From Candidatus Aalborgiella aggregata (GTDB taxonomy: Bacteria > Pseudomonadota > Gammaproteobacteria > Burkholderiales > Burkholderiaceae_C), in NCBI GenBank assembly GCA_016705065.1, contig JADIYY010000001.1:744001-808000 (forward strand): a stretch of DNA of 64,000 bases. The letters are read 5' to 3'. The notes beneath the pieces were generated by a model, which worked only from the letters and a program-made list of their open reading frames with translations, was not told the origin of the DNA and did no database searches. The translations under genes were made by a program, and so were the position numbers. Shown piece after piece: positions 51,297-59,258 of the stretch. Position 1 is the first letter of the stretch; each line of letters starts with the position of its first letter.

Positions 51297-52338
51297 AGTT
51301 GGCCAAAGTTAACAGCGCCAGTACCAGCATCCACAGCACCACCAAACGCCAAACCAAACCGACCACGCTGCGCAAATGTGCGGGCTCTGCTTCCCTGCCC
51401 GGTGTGCTCACGGTATCGGCCAGATTGGCATCAATCGAGTTACTGTCAAATTCAGCATTTTCAAAAATGTTAGAAGCATTGTTCACGCTGCTTTTGGGGT
51501 GCAAGGTTTCGCCACCCAGTCGCACGTTCATCGCTCCCGATGTGGCGGCCAAAATCAGGCTGTCGTTGTTGTTGTCCAATGTGGGAAGTTTTTCTGAAAA
51601 GTTGCGCCAGCTGTCGATGGCGTCTTCAAAATTACCCACAATGGCAAAGCCAATCGCTGTTAAACGGGCGGGTAGCCAGTCGATCAACCACCAGGCATGG
51701 GCTGTCACATCACGTAAATGGTCGCTGACGGGGTGATGCAAGCGTTGGGTTTGGGTTGCCAAGTCTAGCTGGCTGGCATGTCTGGGTTTCCAATAGCGCA
51801 CCGCAAATTCAGACATGCGGTAAAACACCGCACCGACTGGGCCTAAACCGATTGCCGCCAACAGAGCGTACCAGGTCAACACCCCGAACACATGGCGATG
51901 TGCTGCCAGCACCGAATATTCAATCACGTGGCGCACAATTTCGCTCTTGGGTAAGTCACTGGCATCGACTTGTTGCCACTCGGCCAACAATTGACGTGCC
52001 TTTTCTTCGTCGCCATTGTCCAAAGCATCACGGATATCGGTGAAATGGTGGCTGAACTGTCTAAACCCCAAGGTCAAATACAAAATCACCACATTCCACA
52101 CCACTGCGGCTGGCCAGCCTAAAGTATCAACCAAAAGCCAATGAATCAGCAACACCCCTATGGATGGCAAGCCAACTGTCAAACCCCAAACCAGCTTGCC
52201 ATGTGGCTCTTTGCCCGCATCAAAATGCTGGCGCACCCAATCCGCCCATGTCCGCAAACCAGTATGAATGGGGTTGCTGCGGTGCAGTGGTTTGACTTGC
52301 TCTATCAAGAGTGCGCAAAGAATGGCAAAAAAGCTCAT
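51286..52338 (-). CDS. CobD/CbiB-family membrane protein (AmpE-like)
   Basis: 350 residues with four to five membrane helices. The start MSFFAILCALLIEQVKPLHR and the block HHFTDIRDALDNGDEEKARQ followed by YSVLAAHRHVFGVLTWY are typical of the betaproteobacterial CobD/CbiB-like family. Classical CbiB makes the aminopropanol link of cobalamin; members of this subgroup lack cob neighbours, and their role is unclear. TM helix at the C-terminal end (VVLWMLVLALLTLANLLG). Confidence 0.78.
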   Translation of the reverse strand: MSFFAILCALLIEQVKPLHRSNPIHTGLRTWADWVRQHFDAGKEPHGKLVWGLTVGLPSIGVLLIHWLLVDTLGWPAAVVWNVVILYLTLGFRQFSHHFTDIRDALDNGDEEKARQLLAEWQQVDASDLPKSEIVRHVIEYSVLAAHRHVFGVLTWYALLAAIGLGPVGAVFYRMSEFAVRYWKPRHASQLDLATQTQRLHHPVSDHLRDVTAHAWWLIDWLPARLTAIGFAIVGNFEDAIDSWRNFSEKLPTLDNNNDSLILAATSGAMNVRLGGETLHPKSSVNNASNIFENAEFDSNSIDANLADTVSTPGREAEPAHLRSVVGLVWRLVVLWMLVLALLTLANLLG

Positions 52339-52499
52339 GTCGCTATGATAAACGACATACGCGCGACGGACTCGTCAAAAAATCATGTGTTTAAGGTTTT
52401 ACCCGTTAACGATTGCGTGACGAACTATGGTAAGTTCAAGCTTTCTTGGCATCTCTTTCAGCCGTTTTTATTTTCATTTTTTCTTTCAAAGGTACATTC

Positions 52500-53474
52500 A
52501 TGAAATATGGTTCTAAATTCCGTCAATGTGTTGTAGCGATGAGCGTTGCAGGTTTGAGTTTGCTGGCAGCGTCTTCTGCATTGGCACAAGCTTATCCAAG
52601 CAAGCCCATTAAATTTGTCGTGCCATTTGGCGCAGGCACAGCCACCGACAATGTCGGGCGCATCTTGGCACAAGCCATGGGCGACGCACTTGGACAAACC
52701 ATTACCGTTGAAAACAAAGCCGGTGCGAATGGCATTCCAGGCGCAGATTTGGTCAAAACTGCAGCGGGTGACCCATACACCATCTTGGTCACCACCAGTA
52801 CCACGCAAGCAGCCAATGTCAGCTTGTATAAAAAGTTGCCTTATGACCCTGTAAAAGACTTCACCCCAATCGGCAAAATTGGTGAAACTGGTTTTATCTT
52901 GATGGTCAAACCTGAGTTTCCAGCCAAAGACATGAAAGAGTTTTTAGCCCACGCCAAAACCAACAAACTGTCATACGGACATGGCTCGTCGGGGTCACTG
53001 GTCTCTGGCGCATTGGTCGCGCAACTGGGTGGATTTGACGCATTGAGTGTGCCTTACAAGAGCATTCCTCCTGCGTTAACCGATTTGATGGGTGGCCAGT
53101 TGCAATACGCTTTTGCCGATGTGGGCAATGCCGTGACTCAGATGAATGGTGGTCGACTCAAAGGTTTGGGTGTTACCACTGTCAAACGTGCTGGTAAAGC
53201 ACCGAATGTGCCGCCGATTGGTGACACCATCAAAGGCTATGAAGTTAGCGCTTGGTTTGCTTTGATGGCGCCAGCCAACATTCCAGCAGATGCCGCCAAA
53301 AAATTAGCCGACACCTTGCAAGCTGTATTGGCCAAGCCTGAAGTGAAAGAAAAGCTGAACAACGCTGGCATTGATATGGACGTCCAAAACCCAGCTCAAC
53401 TGGCGAAAACCATTGATGCGGAAATCAAAAAATGGGCAGGATGGGTTAAATTGGCTGGCATTGAAACTCAATAA
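52500..53474 (+). CDS. Bug (TctC) family periplasmic substrate-binding protein
   Basis: 324 residues from the ATG at 52500, with a signal peptide ending ASSALAQA. AYPSKPIKFVVPFGAGTATD is the invariant start of Bug receptors, and ENKAGANGIPGADLVKTAA is the second family motif. These proteins bind carboxylates such as tricarboxylates or aromatic acids for TctAB transport or signalling. No tctAB partner is nearby, as is common for Bug expansion in Burkholderiales. Ligand unknown. Confidence 0.9.
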   Translation: MKYGSKFRQCVVAMSVAGLSLLAASSALAQAYPSKPIKFVVPFGAGTATDNVGRILAQAMGDALGQTITVENKAGANGIPGADLVKTAAGDPYTILVTTSTTQAANVSLYKKLPYDPVKDFTPIGKIGETGFILMVKPEFPAKDMKEFLAHAKTNKLSYGHGSSGSLVSGALVAQLGGFDALSVPYKSIPPALTDLMGGQLQYAFADVGNAVTQMNGGRLKGLGVTTVKRAGKAPNVPPIGDTIKGYEVSAWFALMAPANIPADAAKKLADTLQAVLAKPEVKEKLNNAGIDMDVQNPAQLAKTIDAEIKKWAGWVKLAGIETQ

Positions 53475-53560
53475 CAAAGCGAGTCTGTAATCTAATTGGG
53501 GGGAATTTAGGTATTAACCCTAGCAATTATTTTCAAGATGTGCGATAATCAGCGACTGCA

Positions 53561-53689
53561 CAGAAATTGAAAAGTGAATTTCACTGATTTCTGGCATCGC
53601 ACATCTGCCACACTTAGGGCTAACTTAGATTTAGCCAACCGCGTCACACCGACAGTTTTCTCACTCGTACCTATCGGTACAAAAGTGAG
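53561..53689 (+). promoter_or_regulatory. structured leader of the DEAD-box helicase gene
   Basis: Three successive hairpins in the 300-base region before the helicase start: 53561-53593 (CAGAAAT ... AGTGAA-T-TTCACT ... ATTTCTG), 53618-53636 (GGCTAA / TTAGCC) and 53660-53689 (CTCACT-C-GTACC-TATC-GGTAC-AAA-AGTGAG). Cold-inducible helicase mRNAs often have long structured leaders; that function is inferred. No ORF is visible in 53475-53781. Confidence 0.55.
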
Positions 53690-53781
53690 TCACAGAGCAA
53701 GAAGACGTTGTACTTCGTTTGATGGTTGATGTTTTTTAACCATTGAATGAAACCGCACCTTTTAAGGGTAGCGGAAGTATT

Positions 53782-55863
53782 ATGACTGACTCTGTAGAAA
53801 CAAATTTTGAACAAAACACGGCTGTAGCCAGCGAATTTATTGCCAACGATGCTATTGAAATCATAGCAAATGATGTTGACACATCTGTAAGCGTAGAAGG
53901 CTCTGAAGCAAGCGAACCAGTTGCTGAGTTGCCTAACGGCTTTATCGCATTGGGTTTGGCTGATGAGCTGATTCAAGCCACCAAAGAGATGGGCTTCACA
54001 CAGCCCACCATCGTGCAGCAAAAAACCATTCCTTTGGCATTGCCAGCGGACAGCGTTGACGGCGCACCCAAGAAATTCATCGACTTGATGGTGTCTAGCC
54101 AAACTGGCTCGGGCAAAACGGCTGCGTTTTTATTGCCAGTGATTCACACTTTGCTGAAGCAACAAGCTGAAGCACAAGCTGCTGAACGCGAAGCCTTTGA
54201 AAAAGCCACAGCTGAAGCCTTGGCTCGCGGTGAAGCCGCACCCAAACGCCCTAAGCGCAAAGACCCTACCAATTTCCGCAACTTCACACCAGCAACACCT
54301 GGCGCATTGGTACTGTGCCCTACCCGCGAATTGGCACAACAGGTAGCCAACGACGCGATTGATTTGGTGCGCTATTGCAAAGGTTTGCGCATTGCCAACG
54401 TGGTAGGCGGCATGCCTTACCAATTGCAATTGGCCAAGTTGCAAAACGCCAATTTGGTGGTGGCAACACCGGGCCGTTTGTTGGACTTGCAACGTTCACA
54501 CCAAATCAAACTTAACAACGTGAAGTTTTTAGTGGTGGACGAAGCTGACCGCATGCTCGATTTGGGCTTTGCTGACGATTTGGCCGAAGTCAATCAGTTA
54601 ACCATAGACCGCCATCAAACCATGATGTTCAGCGCCACGTTTGAGTCGCGCATTCAGCAACTCGCTGGCCGTGTCATGCGTGAGCCACAGCGCATCACCA
54701 TCGACAGCCCGCAAGACAAGCACCAAAACATCAAGCAGTCCTTGTTCTGGGCTGATAACTCACAGCACAAACGCAAATTGCTCGACCATTGGTTGCGCGA
54801 TACCAGTATCAAACAAGCCATTGTGTTTGCCAATACGCAAATTGAGTGCGACGGCTTGGCCAATGACTTGCAACAAGAAGGCTTCAGCGCCGTGGCATTG
54901 CATGGCGCTTTGAACCAAGGCATGCGCAACCGCCGCTTGCAGGCATTGCGTGAAGGCCATGTGCAAATTTTGGTCGCTACCGACGTGGCAGCACGTGGTA
55001 TTGATGTGCCATCCATCAGCCATGTGTTCAACTTTGGTTTGCCAATGAAGGCCGAAGACTATACCCATCGCATTGGCCGTACAGGACGTGCAGGACGTGA
55101 CGGTATCGCTATCAGCTTTGCTGAAATCCGCGACCGTCGCCGCATCATGGACATTGAGCAATACACACGCACCGGCTTCAAAACCGACGTGATTCCTGGC
55201 TTAGAGCCGAAACAACGCTTCCCAGAATCACGCAGCAACTTTGGTGGCGGCAGTGGTGACCGTGGTGGCAACCGTGGCGGTGGTTTCGGCGGACGTGACC
55301 GTCAATTCGCTCCCCGTGGTGGTGATCGCTTTGGCGCACCCCGTGGTAACTTTGGTGGTGATCGTGGTGGTTTCAATGACCGCGCACCACAAGGCGACCG
55401 TTTCAATGACCGTGGTGCAGACCCTCGCTTTGCTGGCCGTTCAGACAACGCCCGTGACCCAAGCAGCTACGTTCGCAAAGGCGGTTTCAATGACCGCAAC
55501 AGCGGTGGCGGCTTCCCTCCACGTGGTGACTTTGCCCCGCGCGGTGATTTCGCTCCACGTGGCGACTTTGCACCACGTAAAGAGTTCGCTCCGCGTGGTG
55601 ATTTCGCCCCTCGCGGCGATTTTGCACCGCGTAAAGAGTTCGCTCCCCGTGGTGACTTTGCTCCCCGCAAAGACTTTGCACCACGCGGTGAACGTAGCGA
55701 CTTTGCACCCCGTGGCGATTTCGCCGACCGCAAACCCGCATTCGGAAAACCATCTTTCGCCAAACCCACATTTGCCAAGCCTGCAGCCAAACCAGGCAAC
55801 GGCGGCAAAGTGTTCGTACCACGCGATATGGCAAAGAAAGTGCGTACGGTTAAGGCGAAGTAA
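53782..55863 (+). CDS. DEAD-box RNA helicase, RhlE type, with repetitive RG-rich tail
   Basis: 693 residues from the ATG at 53782 (GCGGAAG upstream). Motifs in order: Q motif FTQPTIVQQKTIPLAL, I SSQTGSGKTAAFLLPV, Ia PTRELAQQ, TPGRLLDL, II VDEADRMLD, III FSATFES, V VATDVAARGIDV, VI YTHRIGRTGRAGRDG. A charged insertion follows motif I (about residues 130-160). The C-terminal 200 residues are disordered, RG-rich and contain tandem six-residue units of the form GDFAPR (about residues 575-650), likely for RNA binding. A repeat copy encodes residues 13-29. Confidence 0.92.
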   Translation: MTDSVETNFEQNTAVASEFIANDAIEIIANDVDTSVSVEGSEASEPVAELPNGFIALGLADELIQATKEMGFTQPTIVQQKTIPLALPADSVDGAPKKFIDLMVSSQTGSGKTAAFLLPVIHTLLKQQAEAQAAEREAFEKATAEALARGEAAPKRPKRKDPTNFRNFTPATPGALVLCPTRELAQQVANDAIDLVRYCKGLRIANVVGGMPYQLQLAKLQNANLVVATPGRLLDLQRSHQIKLNNVKFLVVDEADRMLDLGFADDLAEVNQLTIDRHQTMMFSATFESRIQQLAGRVMREPQRITIDSPQDKHQNIKQSLFWADNSQHKRKLLDHWLRDTSIKQAIVFANTQIECDGLANDLQQEGFSAVALHGALNQGMRNRRLQALREGHVQILVATDVAARGIDVPSISHVFNFGLPMKAEDYTHRIGRTGRAGRDGIAISFAEIRDRRRIMDIEQYTRTGFKTDVIPGLEPKQRFPESRSNFGGGSGDRGGNRGGGFGGRDRQFAPRGGDRFGAPRGNFGGDRGGFNDRAPQGDRFNDRGADPRFAGRSDNARDPSSYVRKGGFNDRNSGGGFPPRGDFAPRGDFAPRGDFAPRKEFAPRGDFAPRGDFAPRKEFAPRGDFAPRKDFAPRGERSDFAPRGDFADRKPAFGKPSFAKPTFAKPAAKPGNGGKVFVPRDMAKKVRTVKAK
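53820..53869 (+). repeat. interspersed palindromic repeat, copy 9 (in helicase gene)
   Basis: GGCTGTAGCCAGCGAATTTA, TTGCCAACGATGCTATTGAA, ATCATAGCAA. Full-length, encoding AVASEFIANDAIEIIAN in the poorly conserved N-terminal extension, before the Q motif. Confidence 0.75.
55520..55700 (+). repeat. 18-bp tandem repeats in the helicase tail
   Basis: About ten head-to-tail units encoding (G/K)(D/E)FAPR, for example GACTTTGCACCACGTAAA. Third positions vary between units (CGC, CGT, CGG), so the protein sequence rather than the DNA is conserved. Long frames on the other strands here are a by-product of this repeat. Confidence 0.85.
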
Positions 55864-55896
55864 ACTGCTTCGCGTTTGATACAACGCTAAAAACAA

Positions 55897-55930
55897 AAGC
55901 CTGCAAGTTGTGAGACTTGCAGGCTTTTTT
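55897..55930 (+). terminator. rho-independent terminator of the helicase gene
   Basis: AAGCCTGCAAGT and ACTTGCAGGCTT form a perfect 12-base stem with loop TGTGAG, followed by TTTT, 33 bases after the stop. Confidence 0.93.
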
Positions 55931-55964
55931 GCTAAGTGGTGGTTTTCGTTCTATCACCTCAAAA

Positions 55965-56450
55965 CTATTCTCCTAACTCCTTTAATGGTTTTTCTGGGCT
56001 TTCAGATGCTGGTAAAAAAGTTAACCCAATGTTTTCGCTTATGTCGAAAGCTCCTAGGTATTTAACCTCTTGAGGAATTACGTCATTAACGTCTTCAATT
56101 TTCCCTAGGTATGTATTTATCTGCACTCTATCTGAGTAACCCTTGAGATACATCATGCCGTTCATACCTTCATATAACTGCCCTCTTGCATAGCCGCCAG
56201 TATCCGCAGATAGCTTCGCTTCAGAACGGTTTCCATTTGCTCCAAATACGATAATTGATCTTTCATATTCAGCAAGAAATGGGTGCATCGGTCGAAACCC
56301 GGCCACCAAGCGTGCGTTATTAGATGGAACTACATATTCAACTTCGTAGGTCGGTGGGAACATCAACGACCATGCTACGAGGGCAATGATTACAAAAACA
56401 AAAAGTCCTATTACCTTAAGGACGCGAAAGAAAAGTTTGGTCAATTTCAT
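55965..56450 (-). CDS. membrane-anchored hypothetical protein
   Basis: 161 residues from the ATG at 56450 (an in-frame TTG lies 15 bases upstream). One N-terminal helix (VIGLFVFVIIALVAWSLMF) followed by a soluble, probably periplasmic domain (EVEYVVPSNNARLVAGFRPM to the end). No cysteines and no recognised family. No clear ribosome site. Function unknown. Confidence 0.6.
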   Translation of the reverse strand: MKLTKLFFRVLKVIGLFVFVIIALVAWSLMFPPTYEVEYVVPSNNARLVAGFRPMHPFLAEYERSIIVFGANGNRSEAKLSADTGGYARGQLYEGMNGMMYLKGYSDRVQINTYLGKIEDVNDVIPQEVKYLGAFDISENIGLTFLPASESPEKPLKELGE

Positions 56451-56495
56451 ATTGAAAAAATTCAATTCGACATTTGAAAGTTCTTAGAAAAAATT

Positions 56496-57431
56496 CTACC
56501 GTTTCCCACCTAGTAACATCGCCCGCATATCTTGCAATGACACCGCGCTGTGTTCGCTGAGTTTCACTCTTGGCTCAGGTTTGATGGCGTGACCGTAGAT
56601 GATTTCGAAAGTTAGTTTCAAGCGACCGTTTTCATTAGGGTCGGACAGGTGTTCTGATAAAGCGGCTTCGAGTTGGGTCTTCCATAATTTGCCGCGCAAG
56701 GCGGGGAAGCGATTCGGATGCAGGTTGCGACCTAGGTCGCGCAGGTCTTGTATTAGTTTTTGTGACGACTCATAAGTCAGGACGATGCGCTCCATGTCCA
56801 TCACGGGTTGGGCGAAGCCGGCTTGCAGCAACATATCGCCCCAGTCGTGCATGTCGGTGAAATCATGGCTGGGTGCGGGCCAGCCTAATTTGGCGTACAC
56901 GCTACGTAACTCTTTCAAAGTATCGGGGCCAAAGCAAGAGAACATGACATAGCCATCGACTGCCAATGTTTTGTGCCACTGTGCCAACATGTCCAGCGGT
57001 TCGTGCGCGTCATGCAAGTGCATATTCGCCCACAGCATGTTTGCTGTACCTTCGGCTGGCAAACCCAGATGATGTTTAGGGGCACTTTTGAACCAAGCTG
57101 ACAATGACCATTTATTTTTTGAGTTTGCAGTGGTAACGCTATTTGCTACAGATTTAATAGCACCATAGGCAATTGATTCGCCGGCTATATGCCAATTTTG
57201 TATATAACTTTCTGATTCTTTGTATTTTGCCAAAAGTGCGGCGTGAGCTTGTTCGCCGCCACGGTTGGCATTCCAGTTCACCCAAACTTTGGGTTGTGCA
57301 GTTATCCATTGCAAACGTTCCAGCATGCGTGTGGCTATTTCTTCATGCAACCAAGGTGTGGTTTGCGGCGCAGACACGCGCCAACGTGCAGCGGCAACTT
57401 TGTCAATGCTGGGGGGTGAATTCGTTGACAT
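56496..57431 (-). CDS. BioC-like SAM-dependent methyltransferase
   Basis: 311 residues. Related to malonyl-ACP methyltransferase BioC: RMLERLQWITAQPKVWVNWN near the start replaces the glycine-rich SAM loop, then ANMLWANMHLHDAHEPLDML and DGYVMFSCFGPDTLKELRSV are clear. Residues 77-97 (IQNWHIAGESIAYGAIKSVA) are a repeat copy placed where SAM-binding motif I would normally be, so SAM binding may be altered. Divergent from comF. Confidence 0.75.
   Translation of the reverse strand: MSTNSPPSIDKVAAARWRVSAPQTTPWLHEEIATRMLERLQWITAQPKVWVNWNANRGGEQAHAALLAKYKESESYIQNWHIAGESIAYGAIKSVANSVTTANSKNKWSLSAWFKSAPKHHLGLPAEGTANMLWANMHLHDAHEPLDMLAQWHKTLAVDGYVMFSCFGPDTLKELRSVYAKLGWPAPSHDFTDMHDWGDMLLQAGFAQPVMDMERIVLTYESSQKLIQDLRDLGRNLHPNRFPALRGKLWKTQLEAALSEHLSDPNENGRLKLTFEIIYGHAIKPEPRVKLSEHSAVSLQDMRAMLLGGKR
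57141..57198 (-). repeat. interspersed palindromic repeat, copy 10 (in methyltransferase gene)
   Basis: Forward strand reads TTTGCTACAGATTTAATAGC, ACCATAGGCAATTGATTCGC, CGGCTATATGCCAATTTT, a reversed copy. Translated on the coding strand as QNWHIAGESIAYGAIKSVAN. Confidence 0.8.
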
Positions 57432-57462
57432 ATTGATTCTCAGATAAGGTTATATTGTCGCT

Positions 57463-58173
57463 ATGTTTAGGCGTTTATTGCAGCAAATTCATATTCCCTG
57501 CCAATGTGTGGTGTGCGATGCATGGCCAGCCACTGGCTTGGTGTGCGAAAACTGTGTTGGCAAATACGCCCAACCTATGGCACGCTGCAGCACTTGCGCC
57601 CTCGCCTTGCCTTCTTCTCTGTTGAAGCACCTGACGCAATGCGGTTCGTGCATGGTTAACCGTCCGCCTTTAGATGCGTGTTACGCTGCCGTTTCATACG
57701 CATTTCCCTGGACAGATTGCATAGCCAGCTACAAATTTGGTAGCGACCCGGCATGGTCAAAAACATTCGGCTTGTTGATGCAAAGCAATTCGCAGATAGA
57801 GGCTGCTATGGCCAACACAGATGTGGTCATTCCCATACCTTTGTCAAACGAACGCTTGCGGGAACGCGGCTATAACCAAGCGCATGAGATTTGCAAACGC
57901 TTGGCTGGTGCAAAAACCGACCCGCATTTGCTGCTGCGGGTCAAACACACCGATGTGCAAAGCCGGCTCAAACGGACTGAACGCTTGAAAAACGTTGCCA
58001 CCGCATTTGCCATCGACCCATTGCGTGCAGCAGACATCAAAGGCAAACGCGTGGTACTGGTGGACGATGTGATGACCAGTGGTGCTACTTTATTTTCCGC
58101 CGCCAAAGTACTACGGCAAGCACAGGCAGCGCACATCACAGCGGTGGTGTTTGCTCGTACAGAAATTCAATAA
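57463..58173 (+). CDS. comF: ComF-family phosphoribosyltransferase-like protein
   Basis: 236 residues. An N-terminal zinc-finger-like part has four Cys pairs (CVVC, CENC, CSTC, CGSC), and the C-terminal PRTase-like domain ends with the PRPP loop KRVVLVDDVMTSGATLFSAA. RLRERGYNQAHEICKRLA is a family hallmark. ComF is needed for DNA uptake in competent bacteria; whether this cell is competent cannot be told. Confidence 0.9.
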   Translation: MFRRLLQQIHIPCQCVVCDAWPATGLVCENCVGKYAQPMARCSTCALALPSSLLKHLTQCGSCMVNRPPLDACYAAVSYAFPWTDCIASYKFGSDPAWSKTFGLLMQSNSQIEAAMANTDVVIPIPLSNERLRERGYNQAHEICKRLAGAKTDPHLLLRVKHTDVQSRLKRTERLKNVATAFAIDPLRAADIKGKRVVLVDDVMTSGATLFSAAKVLRQAQAAHITAVVFARTEIQ

Positions 58174-58223
58174 AAAAGCTTCAGAGCAGGTAGTTGAAAT
58201 GAAGTCCAGCGGATAATGTACGC

Positions 58224-58691
58224 ATGTTTCATATCGTCTTAGTCAACCCAGAAATTCCGCCCAATACGGGCAACATCATTCGCTTGGCAGCCAACACAGG
58301 CTGCACCCTGCACCTGATTGAACCCTTGGGGTTTTCAATGGACGACAAGCACATGCGTCGCGCGGGATTGGATTACCATGAGTATGCGCAAGTGAACCGT
58401 TATGCCGATTGGCAAACGTTTTTAGATCAGCAAAAACCTGCACCAGAACGCCTGTTTGCCATGACCACCAAAGCTACACAACAGCTGTTTGATGTTGCAT
58501 TCAATGATGGTGATTATTTTGTTTTTGGCTCTGAAACCCAAGGCCTGTCACAAGCCATGCGCGATACGTTTCTGCCACCGCAACAAATCAAATTGCCCAT
58601 GCTGCCGACGCAACGCAGTTTGAATTTATCCAACACCGTGGCCGTCACAGTGTATGAAGCTTGGCGGCAAATTGCGTTTGCGAAAAACTAA
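58224..58691 (+). CDS. trmL: tRNA (cytidine(34)-2'-O)-methyltransferase
   Basis: SPOUT-class enzyme that methylates the wobble base of tRNA-Leu. 155 residues, full length: NPEIPPNTGNIIRLAANTGC, the knot motifs FVFGSETQGLSQAM and LPMLPTQRSLNLSNTVAVTV. Fifty bases downstream of comF on the same strand. Confidence 0.95.
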   Translation: MFHIVLVNPEIPPNTGNIIRLAANTGCTLHLIEPLGFSMDDKHMRRAGLDYHEYAQVNRYADWQTFLDQQKPAPERLFAMTTKATQQLFDVAFNDGDYFVFGSETQGLSQAMRDTFLPPQQIKLPMLPTQRSLNLSNTVAVTVYEAWRQIAFAKN

Positions 58692-58702
58692 GCGCTATTG
58701 GC

Positions 58703-59158
58703 TCAGGTATAACTGCGAATCACCGCCTGCGCCACACAAGCAGGCTTGTCTTTTCCTTCAATCTCAATGGTGATATCCCACACCATTTGCTTGCCATTGT
58801 TTTCGATGTTTTCACTGGCTGCCAAACTCATGCGCGCGCGCAAGCGACTGCCTACCAGCACAGGGTTGATGAAACGCACCTTGTTCAAACCATAATTAAT
58901 GCCCATGCGCACATCATTGATCACGACTGAAGATTCCAAAAACCGCGGCAACAAGGACAAAGTTAAAAACCCATGCGCGATGGTGCCACCAAAAGGCCCT
59001 GCTTTGGCTTTTTCAGCGTCAACATGAATCCACTGGTGGTCACCCGTGGCATCGGCAAAAGTATTGACCTGCTGTTGTGTGATGGTGATCCAATCGCTCA
59101 CGGCGACTTCTTGTCCGACACAAGTGGCCAATTCAGCCAAAGTTTGAAATGTTTTCAT
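58703..59158 (-). CDS. MaoC-family dehydratase
   Basis: Hotdog-fold enoyl-CoA hydratase-like protein of 151 residues. The hydratase motif is intact in VNTFADATGDHQWIHVDAEK (catalytic Asp and His) and AKAGPFGGTIAHGFLTLSLL. Probably acts on short-chain 2-enoyl-CoA; exact substrate unknown. Convergent with trmL, 11 bases apart. Confidence 0.9.
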   Translation of the reverse strand: MKTFQTLAELATCVGQEVAVSDWITITQQQVNTFADATGDHQWIHVDAEKAKAGPFGGTIAHGFLTLSLLPRFLESSVVINDVRMGINYGLNKVRFINPVLVGSRLRARMSLAASENIENNGKQMVWDITIEIEGKDKPACVAQAVIRSYT

Positions 59159-59258
59159 TGGTTTTCTAATTTGCCTTTTTAATTTATTACTTACAAACTA
59201 AAACAATATACTGCTTACTATCAATACTCTTCAAAATTAAAGTACGCCACCATCAAAT

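Noticed and set aside
55241..55896. Long open frames on both strands over the helicase tail (212 and 151 codons)
   Set aside because: Caused by the GC-biased tandem repeat and RG-rich coding; the proteins are low-complexity and there are no ribosome sites.
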